The notes below the pieces were generated by a model. The model was not told the DNA's origin. It saw only the letters and a program-made list of their open reading frames with translations, and did no database searches. The translations under genes were made by a program, and so were the position numbers. A stretch of 64,000 nucleotides of DNA from Accumulibacter sp. (GTDB lineage Bacteria > Pseudomonadota > Gammaproteobacteria > Burkholderiales > Rhodocyclaceae). The stretch covers positions 44,137 through 108,136 of the forward strand of contig NZ_JAMTDX010000072.1 of the NCBI RefSeq assembly GCF_023806625.1, given 5' to 3'. Numbering within the stretch: the stretch's first letter is position 1; each line of letters opens with the position of its first letter. Shown piece after piece: positions 25,170 to 36,490 of this stretch.

Positions 25170-26981
25170 GTGAGTCGGTGGACGCTGACCGATCCGGTGC
25201 TCTCAGCCAGCGGCTGGACCGTTCCCGGGATACTCGAGGCGCGCAGCGAACTGACGCCCGACGAGCCGGCGCTTTTCTATCTGGCCGCGGACGGGAGCTG
25301 GGTCGGAATCCACTGGCGTAGCTACCGGGATAAGGTGGCGGCGATCGCCAACGGGCTACGCGAGCGGGGCCTGTTGCCTGGCGAGCGCGTCGGGATCATG
25401 GCGCCGAGTTGTCCGGAGTGGGACTTCGTGCAACTGGGAACGCTGGCCGCCGGTGGCGTGGCCGTCGGCCTCGACCCGTACGCGCGCGACGAGCATCTCC
25501 GCGAGATCGGGCGCTGTTGCGGGTTCGCAGCCCTGGTCGTCGCGCACCCGTCGTTGCTCGACAGGATCGGCGACGGGTTGCGCCAGCGTTTGCGCTTCGT
25601 CGTCTGTTTCGATCCGGCGGGACGGTCGGACGTCGTCTCGCTGGCCACGCTCCTGGCGGCCAGCCCACGGGCAGGGCAGTGGAACGAGGCGCAGCCCGAC
25701 GCGCCGGCGACGATCGTGTTCACCTCGGGAACGACCGGCGAGCCCCGCGGCATCGAGTACAGCCATCGCCAGATGTGTCTGGCCTGCTCGTCGATCCTGT
25801 CCACCTTCCCACAGGTTGCTGCGGGTAGCCGGCTGGCCTGCTGGCTGCCCTTGTCCAACCTGTTCCAGCGGATGATCAATCTGTGTGCCATCGGTCGCGG
25901 CGCGCAGACCTTCTACGTCGGCGACCCCCGCGAGATCATGCGCCACGTCCGGGACATCGCTCCGGACCTGTTCATCGGTGTGCCACGCTTCTACGAGAAG
26001 CTTCACGCGGGGATCGAAGAGGCCATCGCTGCACAGCCGTCCTGGCGGCAGCGGCTCGCGCGTTGGGCCTGGCGGGTCGGCGACCGGCACGCGGCGGCCT
26101 GCCGTGACCGGCAAGGCCCCGCTGCCATCGATCGGCTGCAGTTTGCGCTTGCCGACCGGCTCGTCCTGCAGCCCATGCGCGCTGCGCTGGGAGGCAAGCT
26201 GTCGTTCATGGTCAGCGGCTCGGCACCGATGCCGGTGTGGCTGCTCGAGCGCTTTCACGCCCTCGGGCTGCCGGTGCTCGAAGCCTACGGCGTGAGCGAG
26301 AACATCATTCCCGTGGCGATCAACCGGCCGGACTGCTTCCGGCTCGGCACCGTCGGGCAGCCGGCGCCGGGCAGCGAGATCAGGCTGGCCGACGACGGCG
26401 AATTGCTGGTGCGTGGGCCGGGCGTCTTCGCCGGCTACCTCGGCGAGGACGCCCGGCCGCCAACGCTCGACTCCGACGGCTATCTGGCGACCGGCGACTT
26501 CGCGCGGATCGACGACGACGGGTTCGTCACGCTGATCGGCCGCAAGTCCGAGGTGTTCAAGACCTCGACTGGCCGCCGCATCGCCCCGAGCGCGATCGAG
26601 AACCGGCTGCAACAGGTGGCGCAAGTCGAACAGGCGGTCGTCTTCGGGGCCGGCCGGCCGCGGCCGGTGGCACTGCTGGTGCTCACCGAGGCGGCATGGC
26701 GGGAGGGTGGCGGGAGCGCCTTCGCCGACGTGAGGCGGGCACTGGCCACGGCGAGCAATTCGCTGCCCGCGCACGAACGCCCCGCCGGGTTCGCGTTCAC
26801 CGCACAGGCCCTGACCATCGATGGCGGCGAACTCACCGCCAACCTGAAGCTGCGCCGGCACGTCATCGCGAGCCGGCGCAGTGCCGCGGTGCAGGCGCTC
26901 TACGACGATCTCGACGCTGCCCGGGACGCGCCTTTCGCGGCCTGGAGCGGTGATCGCCAGACCTTCCACTGCAGCGCATGA
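25170..26981 (+). CDS. AMP-forming acyl-CoA/acyl ligase
   Basis: A 603-residue member of the adenylate-forming family, close to long-chain acyl-CoA synthetases. The phosphate-binding loop is TIVFTSGTTGEPRGIEY. The substrate region includes FYEKLHAGI and the core EAYGVSEN. The ATP-ribose motif is YLATGDFARIDDDGF, then GRKSEVFKTSTGRRIAP, and a C-terminal lysine motif lies in TANLKLRRH. It activates a carboxylic acid as an acyl-adenylate and then a thioester. The GTG at 25170 has a weak ribosome-binding site, and later starts are possible. The stop overlaps the reductase start as ATGA, showing coupled translation, so the reductase probably uses the ligase product. Confidence 0.87.
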   Translation: MSRWTLTDPVLSASGWTVPGILEARSELTPDEPALFYLAADGSWVGIHWRSYRDKVAAIANGLRERGLLPGERVGIMAPSCPEWDFVQLGTLAAGGVAVGLDPYARDEHLREIGRCCGFAALVVAHPSLLDRIGDGLRQRLRFVVCFDPAGRSDVVSLATLLAASPRAGQWNEAQPDAPATIVFTSGTTGEPRGIEYSHRQMCLACSSILSTFPQVAAGSRLACWLPLSNLFQRMINLCAIGRGAQTFYVGDPREIMRHVRDIAPDLFIGVPRFYEKLHAGIEEAIAAQPSWRQRLARWAWRVGDRHAAACRDRQGPAAIDRLQFALADRLVLQPMRAALGGKLSFMVSGSAPMPVWLLERFHALGLPVLEAYGVSENIIPVAINRPDCFRLGTVGQPAPGSEIRLADDGELLVRGPGVFAGYLGEDARPPTLDSDGYLATGDFARIDDDGFVTLIGRKSEVFKTSTGRRIAPSAIENRLQQVAQVEQAVVFGAGRPRPVALLVLTEAAWREGGGSAFADVRRALATASNSLPAHERPAGFAFTAQALTIDGGELTANLKLRRHVIASRRSAAVQALYDDLDAARDAPFAAWSGDRQTFHCSA

Positions 26982-28102
26982 GCGAGTATTTCGTAACCGG
27001 CGCCACCGGAGCGATCGGCAGTGCGCTCGTGCCGCTGCTGCTGCAGTTGCCGGAGACCCGGCTGACACTGCTGCTGCGCGCGCAATCCGCTGACGACCTG
27101 GCGTCGCGGATGGACGAGCTTTGGCGCTTCTGGCGCATTCCGGAGGGGGATGACCCGCTGCGAACGCGGGTGCGCGCGTTGCGCGGCGACGTCACGGAGG
27201 CCAACTTCGGCCTCGCCCCCGAGGACTATCGCGAGCTTTGCGCCGCCTGCACGCACATCGTCCATTCTGCCGGCAACGTCCGGATGAACCTGCCGATCGA
27301 GCAGGCGCGTCGCTCTTCGGTGGATTCGGCAAGACAGGTCGTCGAGCTGGCCCACGCCTGCCCGAAACTCGAGAAGGTCGAGTTCGTCAGCACGGTCGGT
27401 GTCGGCGGGCGCACCCGTGGCACGATACCCGAAGAGTGGTTGCGCGACCCGCGCCAGTTCCACAACAGCTACGAGCAGGCCAAGGCCGAAGCCGAGGAGG
27501 TCGTCCGCGCCGAAGTCGAGAGCGGCTTGCCCTTGACGGTGCATCGGCCGAGCATGGTCGTCGGCGACAGCGACAGCGGGCGCATCATTCACTTCCAGGT
27601 GTTCTATCACCTGTGCGAGTTCCTCTCGGGAAGGCGCACCTTCGGCCTGTCGCCCGATTTCGGTTCGGCGCGCCTCGACGTCATTCCCGCCGACTACGTC
27701 GCCCGTACGATCGTCTGGTCGAGCCGCTCGAAGTCCGCTCGTGGCCGGATCATTCATTCCTGTTCGGGACCGGAACTCGCGTTACCGCTGGATCCCTTGC
27801 GCGAGCGGGTCCGCGAGGCTTTTGCGCGTGCCGGTCGTCGTCTACCTCCGGTGATCAGACTGCCCACCCCGGTGTTCTCCGCCATCCTCGGCGTGGTCGG
27901 CTTGCTGATGCCGACGGACGCCCGGCGCGCGCTGCGGACGCTGCCGGTTTTTCTCGACTACCTGGCTACCGCCCAGAACTTCGCCAACCAGCCATCCCAG
28001 CAATTGCTGTCTGCCGTCGGATTGCCGGTTCCCGCGCCCGAGCAGTATCTCGACAGAGTCCTGGCGTACTACCTCGGAATGACCGGCTCCGGCGCCTTCT
28101 AG
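26978..28102 (+). CDS. Thioester-reductase-like NAD(P)-dependent SDR
   Basis: A 374-residue extended SDR of the Male-sterility/thioester reductase type (NAD_binding_4). The Rossmann motif is TGATGAIGS with glycines at 8, 11 and 14. The Ser/Thr strand is VEFVSTVGVGG and the catalytic pair is YEQAK. A DVIPADYVA region follows, as in reductase domains of NRPSs and carboxylic acid reductases. The C-terminal part has a hydrophobic stretch (PTPVFSAILGVVGLLMPTD). It may reduce an acyl thioester to an aldehyde or alcohol, which with the coupled ligase would act as a split carboxylic acid reductase. No carrier protein is encoded with it. Confidence 0.82.
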   Translation: MSEYFVTGATGAIGSALVPLLLQLPETRLTLLLRAQSADDLASRMDELWRFWRIPEGDDPLRTRVRALRGDVTEANFGLAPEDYRELCAACTHIVHSAGNVRMNLPIEQARRSSVDSARQVVELAHACPKLEKVEFVSTVGVGGRTRGTIPEEWLRDPRQFHNSYEQAKAEAEEVVRAEVESGLPLTVHRPSMVVGDSDSGRIIHFQVFYHLCEFLSGRRTFGLSPDFGSARLDVIPADYVARTIVWSSRSKSARGRIIHSCSGPELALPLDPLRERVREAFARAGRRLPPVIRLPTPVFSAILGVVGLLMPTDARRALRTLPVFLDYLATAQNFANQPSQQLLSAVGLPVPAPEQYLDRVLAYYLGMTGSGAF

Positions 28103-28139
28103 CAGCCTGTCGGACCTGGGGCGGAACACCCATCGGCCG

Positions 28140-28490
28140 GATGAAGAGGCCGCGATTTCGCGATTTTCCCGCCTTTTTCCGGGCGCTTTCCCGGGGCTTT
28201 TTCCGCCAGTCCGCATGGTGCTCGTCGCGAGCCACCGCGATCTTCGCCTTGGCTGCCGCCATCGCCGCCAGGGTGAACGGCTCCTGTACCTCGGCCTCGA
28301 GCCAGGCTTCCAGCTTTTCGATGTCCCCGTGCGACAGCGCACTGTGGCGTGAGGCACTGGCTTCGATCTTCGTGCCGTCCGGACAGACACTCCCCAGGTT
28401 GAGCCGCTTCATCGCCTTGGCCATCTCGAGAACCTCAACAAACGTCATCCTTTGCATCTTCTCAACGAAATCTGCCAAGGTGATGATTTG
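28140..28490 (-). pseudogene. IS1182-like transposase remnant
   Basis: A minus-strand fragment with recognisable transposase text: FVEVLEMAKAMKRLNLGSV, DGTKIEASASRHSALSHG and KLEAWLEAEVQEPFTLA. These match the DGTK(L/I)xANASKHKA region of IS1182/IS5-type DDE transposases. N- and C-terminal parts are missing, and the open frame runs on into unrelated sequence of the SDR gene. Edges are approximate. Confidence 0.7.
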
Positions 28491-28579
28491 TATGGCATGG
28501 TTGCGAAACTTCCGGACGACCTGACCGACGCGGGGCGATTCACCTGAGCAGACCGGAGATCTGCGCCGCTTGTAGGGCA

Positions 28580-29162
28580 GTGCTTTCGGCGGATGCGCCA
28601 TCGCAAGGCGACACGGCCCGGGACGAAGTCGACATCGCCCCGGCGGTCGAGGGCCTGATCGGGCTGCCCTTCCGGGTCACCCGTCACGCGCTGCTGGAAG
28701 ACGCCCTGGTGACCGAGATCGTGCCGGCCGCGCAACGGCCTGTCGATGAAAGCTCGTGGCCGGAGTCCGGCGCGCTGCTGTGGCGGTGGGCGTCGGTGAC
28801 GACGCACACGGTGCTGTTCCTGATCGGCCCGCGCAGCCGGGAAATGCTGGAGAACGCCCTGCAGGACGGCTTTTTCGGCCTGCTCATCAGCAATGGCTAG
28901 GGCGTCGATCGCGCCCGGGAGAAGAACCGCCTGCGCTGCTGGCCGCAGCTGCTGCGCAAACTGCGGAGCTTGGCTGAGTCGAGCGACGCGCGAGTCTCCG
29001 GGGTGGACCAAGGAACGGGAACAGATCATCAAGACGCTGACGGCCGCCAGCCATGCGGCGCGGATCGATCCGCCGCCGGCAGGACTCCCGGCCCGCTACG
29101 CGAACGAGATCAAGCGACTACGGCCCACGTGCGAAGCGCATCGGACCGAGTCGTGTTGCTAG
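28580..29162 (+). pseudogene. IS66-like transposase remnant with internal stop and frameshift
   Basis: A plus-strand fragment with a catalytic-type DESSW, WRWASVTTHTVLFLIGPRSR and LQDGFFGLLISNG, where IS66 transposases have the second DDE block. An in-frame TAG follows at 28898-28900. The same frame then resumes with similarity (REKNRLRCWPQLLRKLRSL). The frame then shifts, and the last part (IIKTLTAASHAARIDPP, then YANEIKRLRPTCEAHR) resembles the family C-terminal region. It is a dead element. Confidence 0.72.
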
Positions 29163-29180
29163 TCGGCGCCCAACCAAATA

Positions 29181-29210
29181 AAAAAATCCAACCCTATCAT
29201 GGGGTTGGAT
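29181..29210 (-). terminator. Rho-independent terminator of tRNA-Ser (minus strand)
   Basis: A perfect 9-bp stem (ATCCAACCC / GGGTTGGAT, 7-nt loop). On the minus strand it is followed by a run of T (the plus-strand A run at 29181-29186). It lies 8 nt after the tRNA CCA end. Confidence 0.88.
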
Positions 29211-29218
29211 CTTCTTTC

Positions 29219-29308
<90 letters not shown>

Positions 29309-29455
29309 GTCGGGCGCGAATGGTAGCACAAGATCGTCCGGCGCAGCGCATCTCGCGGCCCACGATCGCGCGAGAGGCCCCAAGCCGACCGGACGGCCGA
29401 TATCCGTCACGCTGGTCGTCAAGCCATGCGCAGGAAGGCGCGTGCCGGTGTCGGC

Positions 29456-30907
<1,452 letters not shown>

Positions 30908-32251
30908 TCAGTCGTCGTCGGCTTGCGCTCGTCGGTCGAGCTCGTGCAGTTGCGCGAGCTTTTCTGCGATTCGCGCTTCGAGACCACGGGCAACCGGTCT
31001 GTACCATTCGACGCGCGGCATTCCGTCGGGGAAGTAAGTCTCCCCGGGAGCGTAGGCTTCGGCTTCGTCGTGCGCGTAGCGGTAGCCCTTGCCGTAGCCG
31101 AGCTGCTTCATCAGGCGCGTCGGAGCGTTCCTGAAGCGTTCCGGGACCGGCCGCGACAGATCGCCGGCGACGAAGCTGCGCGCGGCATTATACGCGACGT
31201 AGCCAGCGTTGGACTTGGCCGCCACGGCGAGATAGATCACCGCTTCGGCAAGGGCCAGTTCTCCCTCCGGAGACCCGAGACGCTCGTAGGTCTCGGCGGC
31301 GTCGAGCGCCAGGCGTGCGGCGCGCGGGTCTGCGAGACCGACGTCTTCCCAGGCCATGCGCACGATTCGCCTGGCCAGGTAGCGCGGATCGGCACCGCCG
31401 TCGAACATGCGGCACAGCCAGTAGAGCGCCGCATCGGGCGATGACCCGCGAACCGACTTGTGCAACGCAGAAATCTGGTCGTAGAAGACGTCGCCGCCCT
31501 TGTCGAAGCGCCGCAGGCTTCGCGCCAGCGTGTGCTCGACGAAGGACTCGTCGACGCCCGACACTCCCGCTGCTTGCGTCGCGGTGGAGATCTGCTCGAT
31601 GGAATTGAGCAGTCGCCTGGCGTCGCCGTCGGCCAGATCGATGAGCCTCGCGCGAGCCGGTTCGCTGACCTGCACTGCGCCCAGTTCCTGCCGGGCAGCG
31701 CGGTCGAAGAGCTCGCCGAGTTCCTCGGCCGATAGCGGACTCAGGACGTAGACGGTCGCCCGTGAGAGCAGCGCGGAGTTCAGCTCGAACGAGGGGTTTT
31801 CGGTGGTCGCACCGACGAAGGTCAGCAGCCCGCGCTCGACGTAGGGCAGGAAGGCATCCTGCTGGGCCTTGTTGAAGCGATGGACCTCATCGACGAAGAG
31901 GATCGTCTGGCGCCCGCTGGCTGCGCGCGTCGCTTCGGCGCGCGCCACCGCCTCACGGATCTCCCTGACCCCGGCGAAGACCGCCGAAAGGGCGATGAAA
32001 TCGGCGTCGAAGGCATCAGCCATCAGCCGAGCCAGGGTCGTCTTGCCGACACCCGGGGGGCCCCAGAGGATCATGCTGTGCAGTTGCCCCGACGTGAAGG
32101 CGATGTTCAGCGGCTTGCCAGGACCGACCAGATGGGTCTGGCCGATCAGCTCGCCCAGCTCGCGTGGCCGCATCCTTTCGGCGAGCGGCGCGCTGGCCCC
32201 GGGTCTCGCCGGGACCGCCCTCATCGGGTCCACCGGATGGGATTGGCTCAT
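30908..32251 (-). CDS. rarA: Replication-associated recombination protein A (AAA+ ATPase)
   Basis: RarA (MgsA) is an AAA+ ATPase related to clamp loaders that acts at stalled replication forks and interacts with SSB. The 447-residue frame has Walker [14 protein letters not shown] and Walker [13 protein letters not shown]. The sensor and arginine-finger regions follow ([14 protein letters not shown], then [13 protein letters not shown]). The C-terminal half is the MgsA-type oligomerisation domain. It lies upstream of serS on the same strand with a gap of 147 bp. An ordinary housekeeping pair. Confidence 0.95.
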   Translation of the reverse strand: MSQSHPVDPMRAVPARPGASAPLAERMRPRELGELIGQTHLVGPGKPLNIAFTSGQLHSMILWGPPGVGKTTLARLMADAFDADFIALSAVFAGVREIREAVARAEATRAASGRQTILFVDEVHRFNKAQQDAFLPYVERGLLTFVGATTENPSFELNSALLSRATVYVLSPLSAEELGELFDRAARQELGAVQVSEPARARLIDLADGDARRLLNSIEQISTATQAAGVSGVDESFVEHTLARSLRRFDKGGDVFYDQISALHKSVRGSSPDAALYWLCRMFDGGADPRYLARRIVRMAWEDVGLADPRAARLALDAAETYERLGSPEGELALAEAVIYLAVAAKSNAGYVAYNAARSFVAGDLSRPVPERFRNAPTRLMKQLGYGKGYRYAHDEAEAYAPGETYFPDGMPRVEWYRPVARGLEARIAEKLAQLHELDRRAQADDD

Positions 32252-32354
32252 TCGAGGCTACTCACCGCTGGCCGTTAATTTGCGCACGGACCGAATCGCG
32301 GGCCAGGGGTATCGTGTGGCCATCGGTTCAGGACACTCCAAACAAGCTCTGCCC

Positions 32355-32567
32355 ATGAAACCCTACATCAAACGCAGCGGTCACGACCGGCGAAAGGAAG
32401 ACCTCGGCCCCCGCGGGAAACTTCCCGAGCGCCGCCGGCAACCCGAGCGGCGGCTGCCAACCCTCAACGAAAGCCATGATATGTCGTTCGAAGCCTTCCA
32501 GCGCCTCCTCGAAGACGCCGCACACGCCGCCAAGAAAGCCCGCGAAGCGCCTTCCTCCAATGAATAA
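32355..32567 (+). CDS. Small Arg/Glu-rich protein of unknown function
   Basis: A 70-residue protein of highly charged composition. The first half is basic with an RRxxERR-like pattern ([13 protein letters not shown], then [13 protein letters not shown]). The second half is a short acidic helix ([17 protein letters not shown]). The start ATG at 32355 lies in a frame that stays open upstream, but this is the first plausible start. It is divergent from rarA and convergent with the WS/DGAT gene. I cannot name a family. It resembles small conserved proteins in beta-proteobacterial genomes only by general look. Confidence 0.55.
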   Translation: MKPYIKRSGHDRRKEDLGPRGKLPERRRQPERRLPTLNESHDMSFEAFQRLLEDAAHAAKKAREAPSSNE

Positions 32568-32843
32568 GAACGGACCCCTCTTAGGGGCCTCGCGCCCGGA
32601 CGCCACGGTCGTCACATTTCCGCACGGCCTTTAGAAGAGCCAGTGCCTTCTGGCTGAGTTCCAGTCTCCAGACGACCGCAGTCCGCGCTTTGGACCGGGC
32701 ACCACGCCCGGTCATTTTTTTCCTCCACCGGCTCGCCCGCTCCTGACCCGTCCCGGCGTCCCCGAGCGTCGGACCTCCCGATCGGCTGCAACATCCGGAA
32801 TCGTCGACCGCTTCGACGCGCCGCCGTCGAGCTGCGGCGCCGA

Positions 32844-34265
32844 TCACGACGCCCCGGCACGCGAGCGGCCGACGGCCGGACGATGGGCATCGAGAACCGA
32901 CTGCTCGAGTTCGGTGAACGCGTCGCCGACATAGCCGCTCAGCCGGTCCAGATGCGGAAGTTCGTCGCTTGCGACGAGACCGAAGTAGAGCTGCCCGGCA
33001 TAGCTGAACAGCGTGATGTTCAGCAGGTTCCCCGCAGGCAGCGTGCTGATCGGGTGCAGTTCGTCGAGGCGTGCACCCTTGATGTACAGATACTCCCGCG
33101 GACCCGGCACGTTCGACACGAGCGTGTTGCCGGTCGGCGGGAGGCTGTTGCTCAAACCGAGCATTTCCGCGAGTTGCCCGACGACGCCGGTGATCAGCGT
33201 ATACGACACGATCGCCTCGGGGGCGACGCTGTCGATCATCGTCCGCACGTTGCGCAGCGAAAAACCGATGTTGCGCAGCCGGACATAGGGATCATCGGTC
33301 GGCGTGGACAGCTCGACCTGGATGATCCCGATCTTGTTGCCCGACCCGAGTTCGCCATCCTTGCGCAGATTGACGGGCATCTGGATGGTGATCGGCCGCT
33401 GCAGTTCGACCCCCTGGTCGCCGAGATAGCGGTGCAGGGCACCGTCGATGCAGGTCAGCGCGACATGGTTGAGCGTCGATCGCGTGCGCTCGCGGATCAG
33501 GTTGACCCGCTGCATGGCCACGCTCGTCGTCGCGAACTGCCGGCCGGCAGTGACCTGACCGGTCAGTGGTGTGTTGCCGTCGGCGACGAAAGGCAGCGAT
33601 ATCGCGTTCTTGGTCAGCTTGACGCTCTCGAGAAAGAGCATCGCGGCCAGCCGCGCCACGCCGGTGATGCTCCGGCCCACGCCGGCGAGCGAATCGAGCA
33701 GCGACAGGGCGATCCGCTCGTGCAGTCGCTTCCCGCCCAGAGCACCCGCGAGATGCGGAATCGACCACAGTGGCCTGAGTTGCAGATCGCCGGCATCGCG
33801 CGACAGCGACTCGGCGGCCCAGCGCATCATCGTCACGCCGTCGGCGCAGGCGTGGTGCATCTTGAGGTAGAGCGCGAAGCGCCCTTCGCTGAGGCCGTCG
33901 ATGAGGTGCAGTTCCCAGAGCGGCCTCGACCGGTCGAGCATCGGCTGATGGAGGTCGGACACCAGGCGGTAGAGTTCCGGCCTCCCGTTGTGCCCGCGCC
34001 GTAGGCGGTGGTAGTGCACGTGCTCGGCCAGCTCCACCGACTCCGACTCCCGCCAGCTGGGCAGGCTGGTCAGCGAGAACTCGATGATCCGGTTGAACGG
34101 CGGCTGGACGTCGGTGAAAGTCAGAAACTCCCGGTAGAGCGCTTCGGCGAAGCCCGCCCTGGACCCGGAGGGGCGCTTGCAGATCATCAGGCCGCCGACA
34201 TGCTTGGGACTCGCCTGCGACTCGGCGATGAAGAATGCCACATCGAGAAGGGAAAGCTTGCTCAC
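32844..34265 (-). CDS. Wax ester synthase/diacylglycerol acyltransferase (WS/DGAT)
   Basis: A 473-residue acyltransferase that condenses acyl-CoA with a fatty alcohol or diacylglycerol to make wax ester or triacylglycerol. The catalytic HHxxxDG motif is present (MHHACADGVTMM). The C-terminal half carries the usual NVPGPREYLY and family ending. The GTG start at 34265 has a perfect AAGGAG 6 nt upstream, which is better than the upstream GTG. It is a membrane-associated enzyme of storage lipid synthesis. The neighbouring phasin gene is divergent, so the region may be devoted to storage granules. Whether wax or TAG is made cannot be decided. Confidence 0.9.
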   Translation of the reverse strand: MSKLSLLDVAFFIAESQASPKHVGGLMICKRPSGSRAGFAEALYREFLTFTDVQPPFNRIIEFSLTSLPSWRESESVELAEHVHYHRLRRGHNGRPELYRLVSDLHQPMLDRSRPLWELHLIDGLSEGRFALYLKMHHACADGVTMMRWAAESLSRDAGDLQLRPLWSIPHLAGALGGKRLHERIALSLLDSLAGVGRSITGVARLAAMLFLESVKLTKNAISLPFVADGNTPLTGQVTAGRQFATTSVAMQRVNLIRERTRSTLNHVALTCIDGALHRYLGDQGVELQRPITIQMPVNLRKDGELGSGNKIGIIQVELSTPTDDPYVRLRNIGFSLRNVRTMIDSVAPEAIVSYTLITGVVGQLAEMLGLSNSLPPTGNTLVSNVPGPREYLYIKGARLDELHPISTLPAGNLLNITLFSYAGQLYFGLVASDELPHLDRLSGYVGDAFTELEQSVLDAHRPAVGRSRAGAS

Positions 34266-34548
34266 TGACTGCTCCTTCACAGCGCTGCGAAAGCCGCCCG
34301 CTGCGACCCGCTCGGCGCACGACGTCGCTGCTGCGGTCACCTCGGGGGCGCGCGTCCCGTGTCGATCGCTTCACCCACGGCACAGCGCGGGCTGCCGCCT
34401 AGGATAGCGCATCGGCCACATCAACCTCTAGAGGAAAACACCCAGGCGTTTGGTGTGAGTGCTCTAGAAACTGGGGCTAGAGTGCGCCCAGTGACTGCAC
34501 CGGCAGTCGCAGACGTGATTCAACGCAGTCAGAACACAGGAGAATGAG

Positions 34549-35016
34549 ATGAGCACGACAGTCACCACCGTCATCGAGCAGGTCAGCAGCGGGCAGATCC
34601 TCAACAGAGCACAGGAAGCGGCGCAAAAACTCTGGCTGTTCGGCCTCGGCGCCTATGCTCTGGTCACCCGGAGTGGCGTCCAGGCGTTTGATGCACTGGT
34701 CCGCGAAGGACGGGCCTTCAAGCCGAAAGCCCAGCAGCAGATCGAGGAAAAATCGGCTGAGCTGCTCAACAGCGCGACGGCGACGATCGAGAAAGGCGAG
34801 CAAATGGTCCGCGAAAGGCTGGTCCGGCCGCTCGATTACATCCTCCTGGCCACCCGCCATGACGTCGAGCAGCTGTCGCTGCGTGTCCTGCAACTGAGCG
34901 CCGAGGTCCACAAGCTGGCCAGCGGCAAGTCTTCAGCCACGGCGAGGCCGCCGCTCAAGGCAGTCGCGACGCCGCCCGAAAGCAGCGCGCCAACGGCGAC
35001 GGAGGCCGGCGCCTAA
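34549..35016 (+). CDS. Phasin (PHA granule-associated protein)
   Basis: A 155-residue phasin-like protein that coats polyhydroxyalkanoate granules. It has the N-terminal helical part with KLWLFGLGAYALVTRSG and a long amphipathic coiled helix (AQQQIEEKSAELLNSATA). The C-terminal tail is Ala/Pro/Thr-rich (KAVATPPESSAP). This layout matches the PhaI/PhaF-type family of poly(hydroxyalkanoate) granule-associated proteins. AGGAG lies 6 nt before ATG 34549. It is monocistronic and followed by a stem-loop. The pairing with WS/DGAT hints that both granule types may be made. Confidence 0.87.
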   Translation: MSTTVTTVIEQVSSGQILNRAQEAAQKLWLFGLGAYALVTRSGVQAFDALVREGRAFKPKAQQQIEEKSAELLNSATATIEKGEQMVRERLVRPLDYILLATRHDVEQLSLRVLQLSAEVHKLASGKSSATARPPLKAVATPPESSAPTATEAGA

Positions 35017-35418
35017 AACCTGCCAAAAGATCGCTGCCAGGAGGCCAGGACCCCAGGTTCGTGCGCAGCAGCGACCGGCCGGGTCCCGGATCCGTAAGGC
35101 GCCGGGACCCGGAACCCGTCCCCGGAATCGCCGAGCGCGGAGCGGCCGGTTTCCAGGCGAGCGCCACGCCGGCCATCGCCGCCTGAACGGCCATGGCGAC
35201 GCCCGGAAGTCGTGAAGGAATGCACTGCGCGGCCAATCCGCGCTGTTCCCGACTCGCCCCCCCAACGGCCGGGCTTGCACAGCCGGCCGGCTGCGCCTTC
35301 GCTCTCGCCCATCGATCCGATAGGCCTCGTTGTTCGCCCCACGAGGGAAAGGAAGGGACCCGCCCCTTCCCTGGAGCCGGACGTCTCGGCCTGCTCGCGA
35401 TGAGTTGTTGACAACCTC
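35017..35418. other. Intergenic region between phasin and LysR genes
   Basis: About 400 bp. Apart from the stem-loop at 35079 I see no gene. Small frames overlap each other and lack ribosome-binding sites. Confidence 0.4.
35079..35112 (+). terminator. Stem-loop after the phasin gene
   Basis: An 11-bp perfect stem (CCGGGTCCCGG / CCGGGACCCGG, 12-nt loop), 62 bp downstream of the phasin stop. No T-tract follows. Confidence 0.45.
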
Positions 35419-36375
35419 TCAGCCTTCACGCACCTTCTCCGCCTCGCCGATCAGCCACTTGCGGAAGATCGTCACCACCGGTCGATCGGCGACGGCCTCG
35501 GGGACGACCAGATAGTACGCCTGCGTCCGGTGGATCACGATGTCGAAGGGGACGGTCAGGCGGCCCGCGGCCACCTCGGCCTCGACCAGCGGCATCGAGG
35601 CCAGCGCGACGCCGACACCGTCGATCGCCGCCGAGAGCACGAGCCCCGGATCGCTGAAATGAGTCCCTGCTGCGGGATCGATGCCGCTGACACCGGCGAT
35701 CTGTAACCACTCGGACCAGGTCGGACGATCGAGCAACTCGGTGATCGACTCGTCGTGCAGCAGGTTGTGTCGCCGCAGGTCGGCGGGGACATCGAGTGGA
35801 CGCATCCCCAGCAGGAGCCGGGGGCTGCAGACCGCTGCATACCTTGGCGAAAAGAGTCGGTCGACCCGACAGCCCGGATACTGCCCGCGCCCGAAACGGA
35901 TCGAGACCTCGCTTTCGTCGTCGCGCACGTCGAGCCCTTCGAGCCCCGAAACACCCGACGCATCGCGCGCATCGATCGTCCCGATCGATGCCGCCATGTG
36001 CAACTGGATCTCCGGGTGGGCAGCGGTGAACTCGGGAAGATGACGAATCAGCCAGCGGTTGGCAAAAGCCGGTGGCGAGGTGACGAGCAGGCGACCCGCT
36101 GCCTGGCGGCTGCGCGTGCTCTCGATCGCCGCCGCGAAGCACTCGAGTCCCTCGCGGACCTTCGGCAGCATCGCCCGGCCCTCGCGGGTCAGCTCCAGGG
36201 ACCGGGTCATCCGGTGGAAGAGGTGGCAGCCGAGGTAGTCCTCTAGCCCGCGGATCTGGTGACTGATCGCCGTCGGAGTCACCGACAGCTCTTCGCCGGC
36301 GTCCTTGAAACTCAGGTGACGCGCAGCGGCCTCGAAGGCGCGCAGCGCGTTCAGCGAAGGTAGCCGGTAGGTCAT
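35419..36375 (-). CDS. LysR-family regulator, GcvA-like
   Basis: A 318-residue LysR-type transcription factor. The N-terminal winged helix is clear: SLNALRAFEAAARHLSFKDA followed by ELSVTPTAISHQIRGLEDYL. The rest is the two-part effector-binding domain. GcvA-type members regulate amino-acid or other metabolic genes, but many orphans share this sequence pattern. The start ATG at 36375 is directly before the HTH. It is divergent from the small gene at 36491, so it probably regulates that gene or the thioesterase. The effector is unknown. Confidence 0.9.
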   Translation of the reverse strand: MTYRLPSLNALRAFEAAARHLSFKDAGEELSVTPTAISHQIRGLEDYLGCHLFHRMTRSLELTREGRAMLPKVREGLECFAAAIESTRSRQAAGRLLVTSPPAFANRWLIRHLPEFTAAHPEIQLHMAASIGTIDARDASGVSGLEGLDVRDDESEVSIRFGRGQYPGCRVDRLFSPRYAAVCSPRLLLGMRPLDVPADLRRHNLLHDESITELLDRPTWSEWLQIAGVSGIDPAAGTHFSDPGLVLSAAIDGVGVALASMPLVEAEVAAGRLTVPFDIVIHRTQAYYLVVPEAVADRPVVTIFRKWLIGEAEKVREG

Positions 36376-36490
36376 ACGGATGAGATTTTCTCACGCATCG
36401 GCTGATTATTGATCGTTTGCCACCTGCGTTACGAGATCATAGAGTGACGGTGCACACTCGGCAAACGAGATCAATACAAGGAACGATCCA

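Noticed and set aside
35426-36394. Second minus-strand frame of 322 codons overlapping the LysR gene
   Set aside because: The LysR frame carries the winged-helix and effector-domain sequence. The other frame is an Arg-rich shadow.
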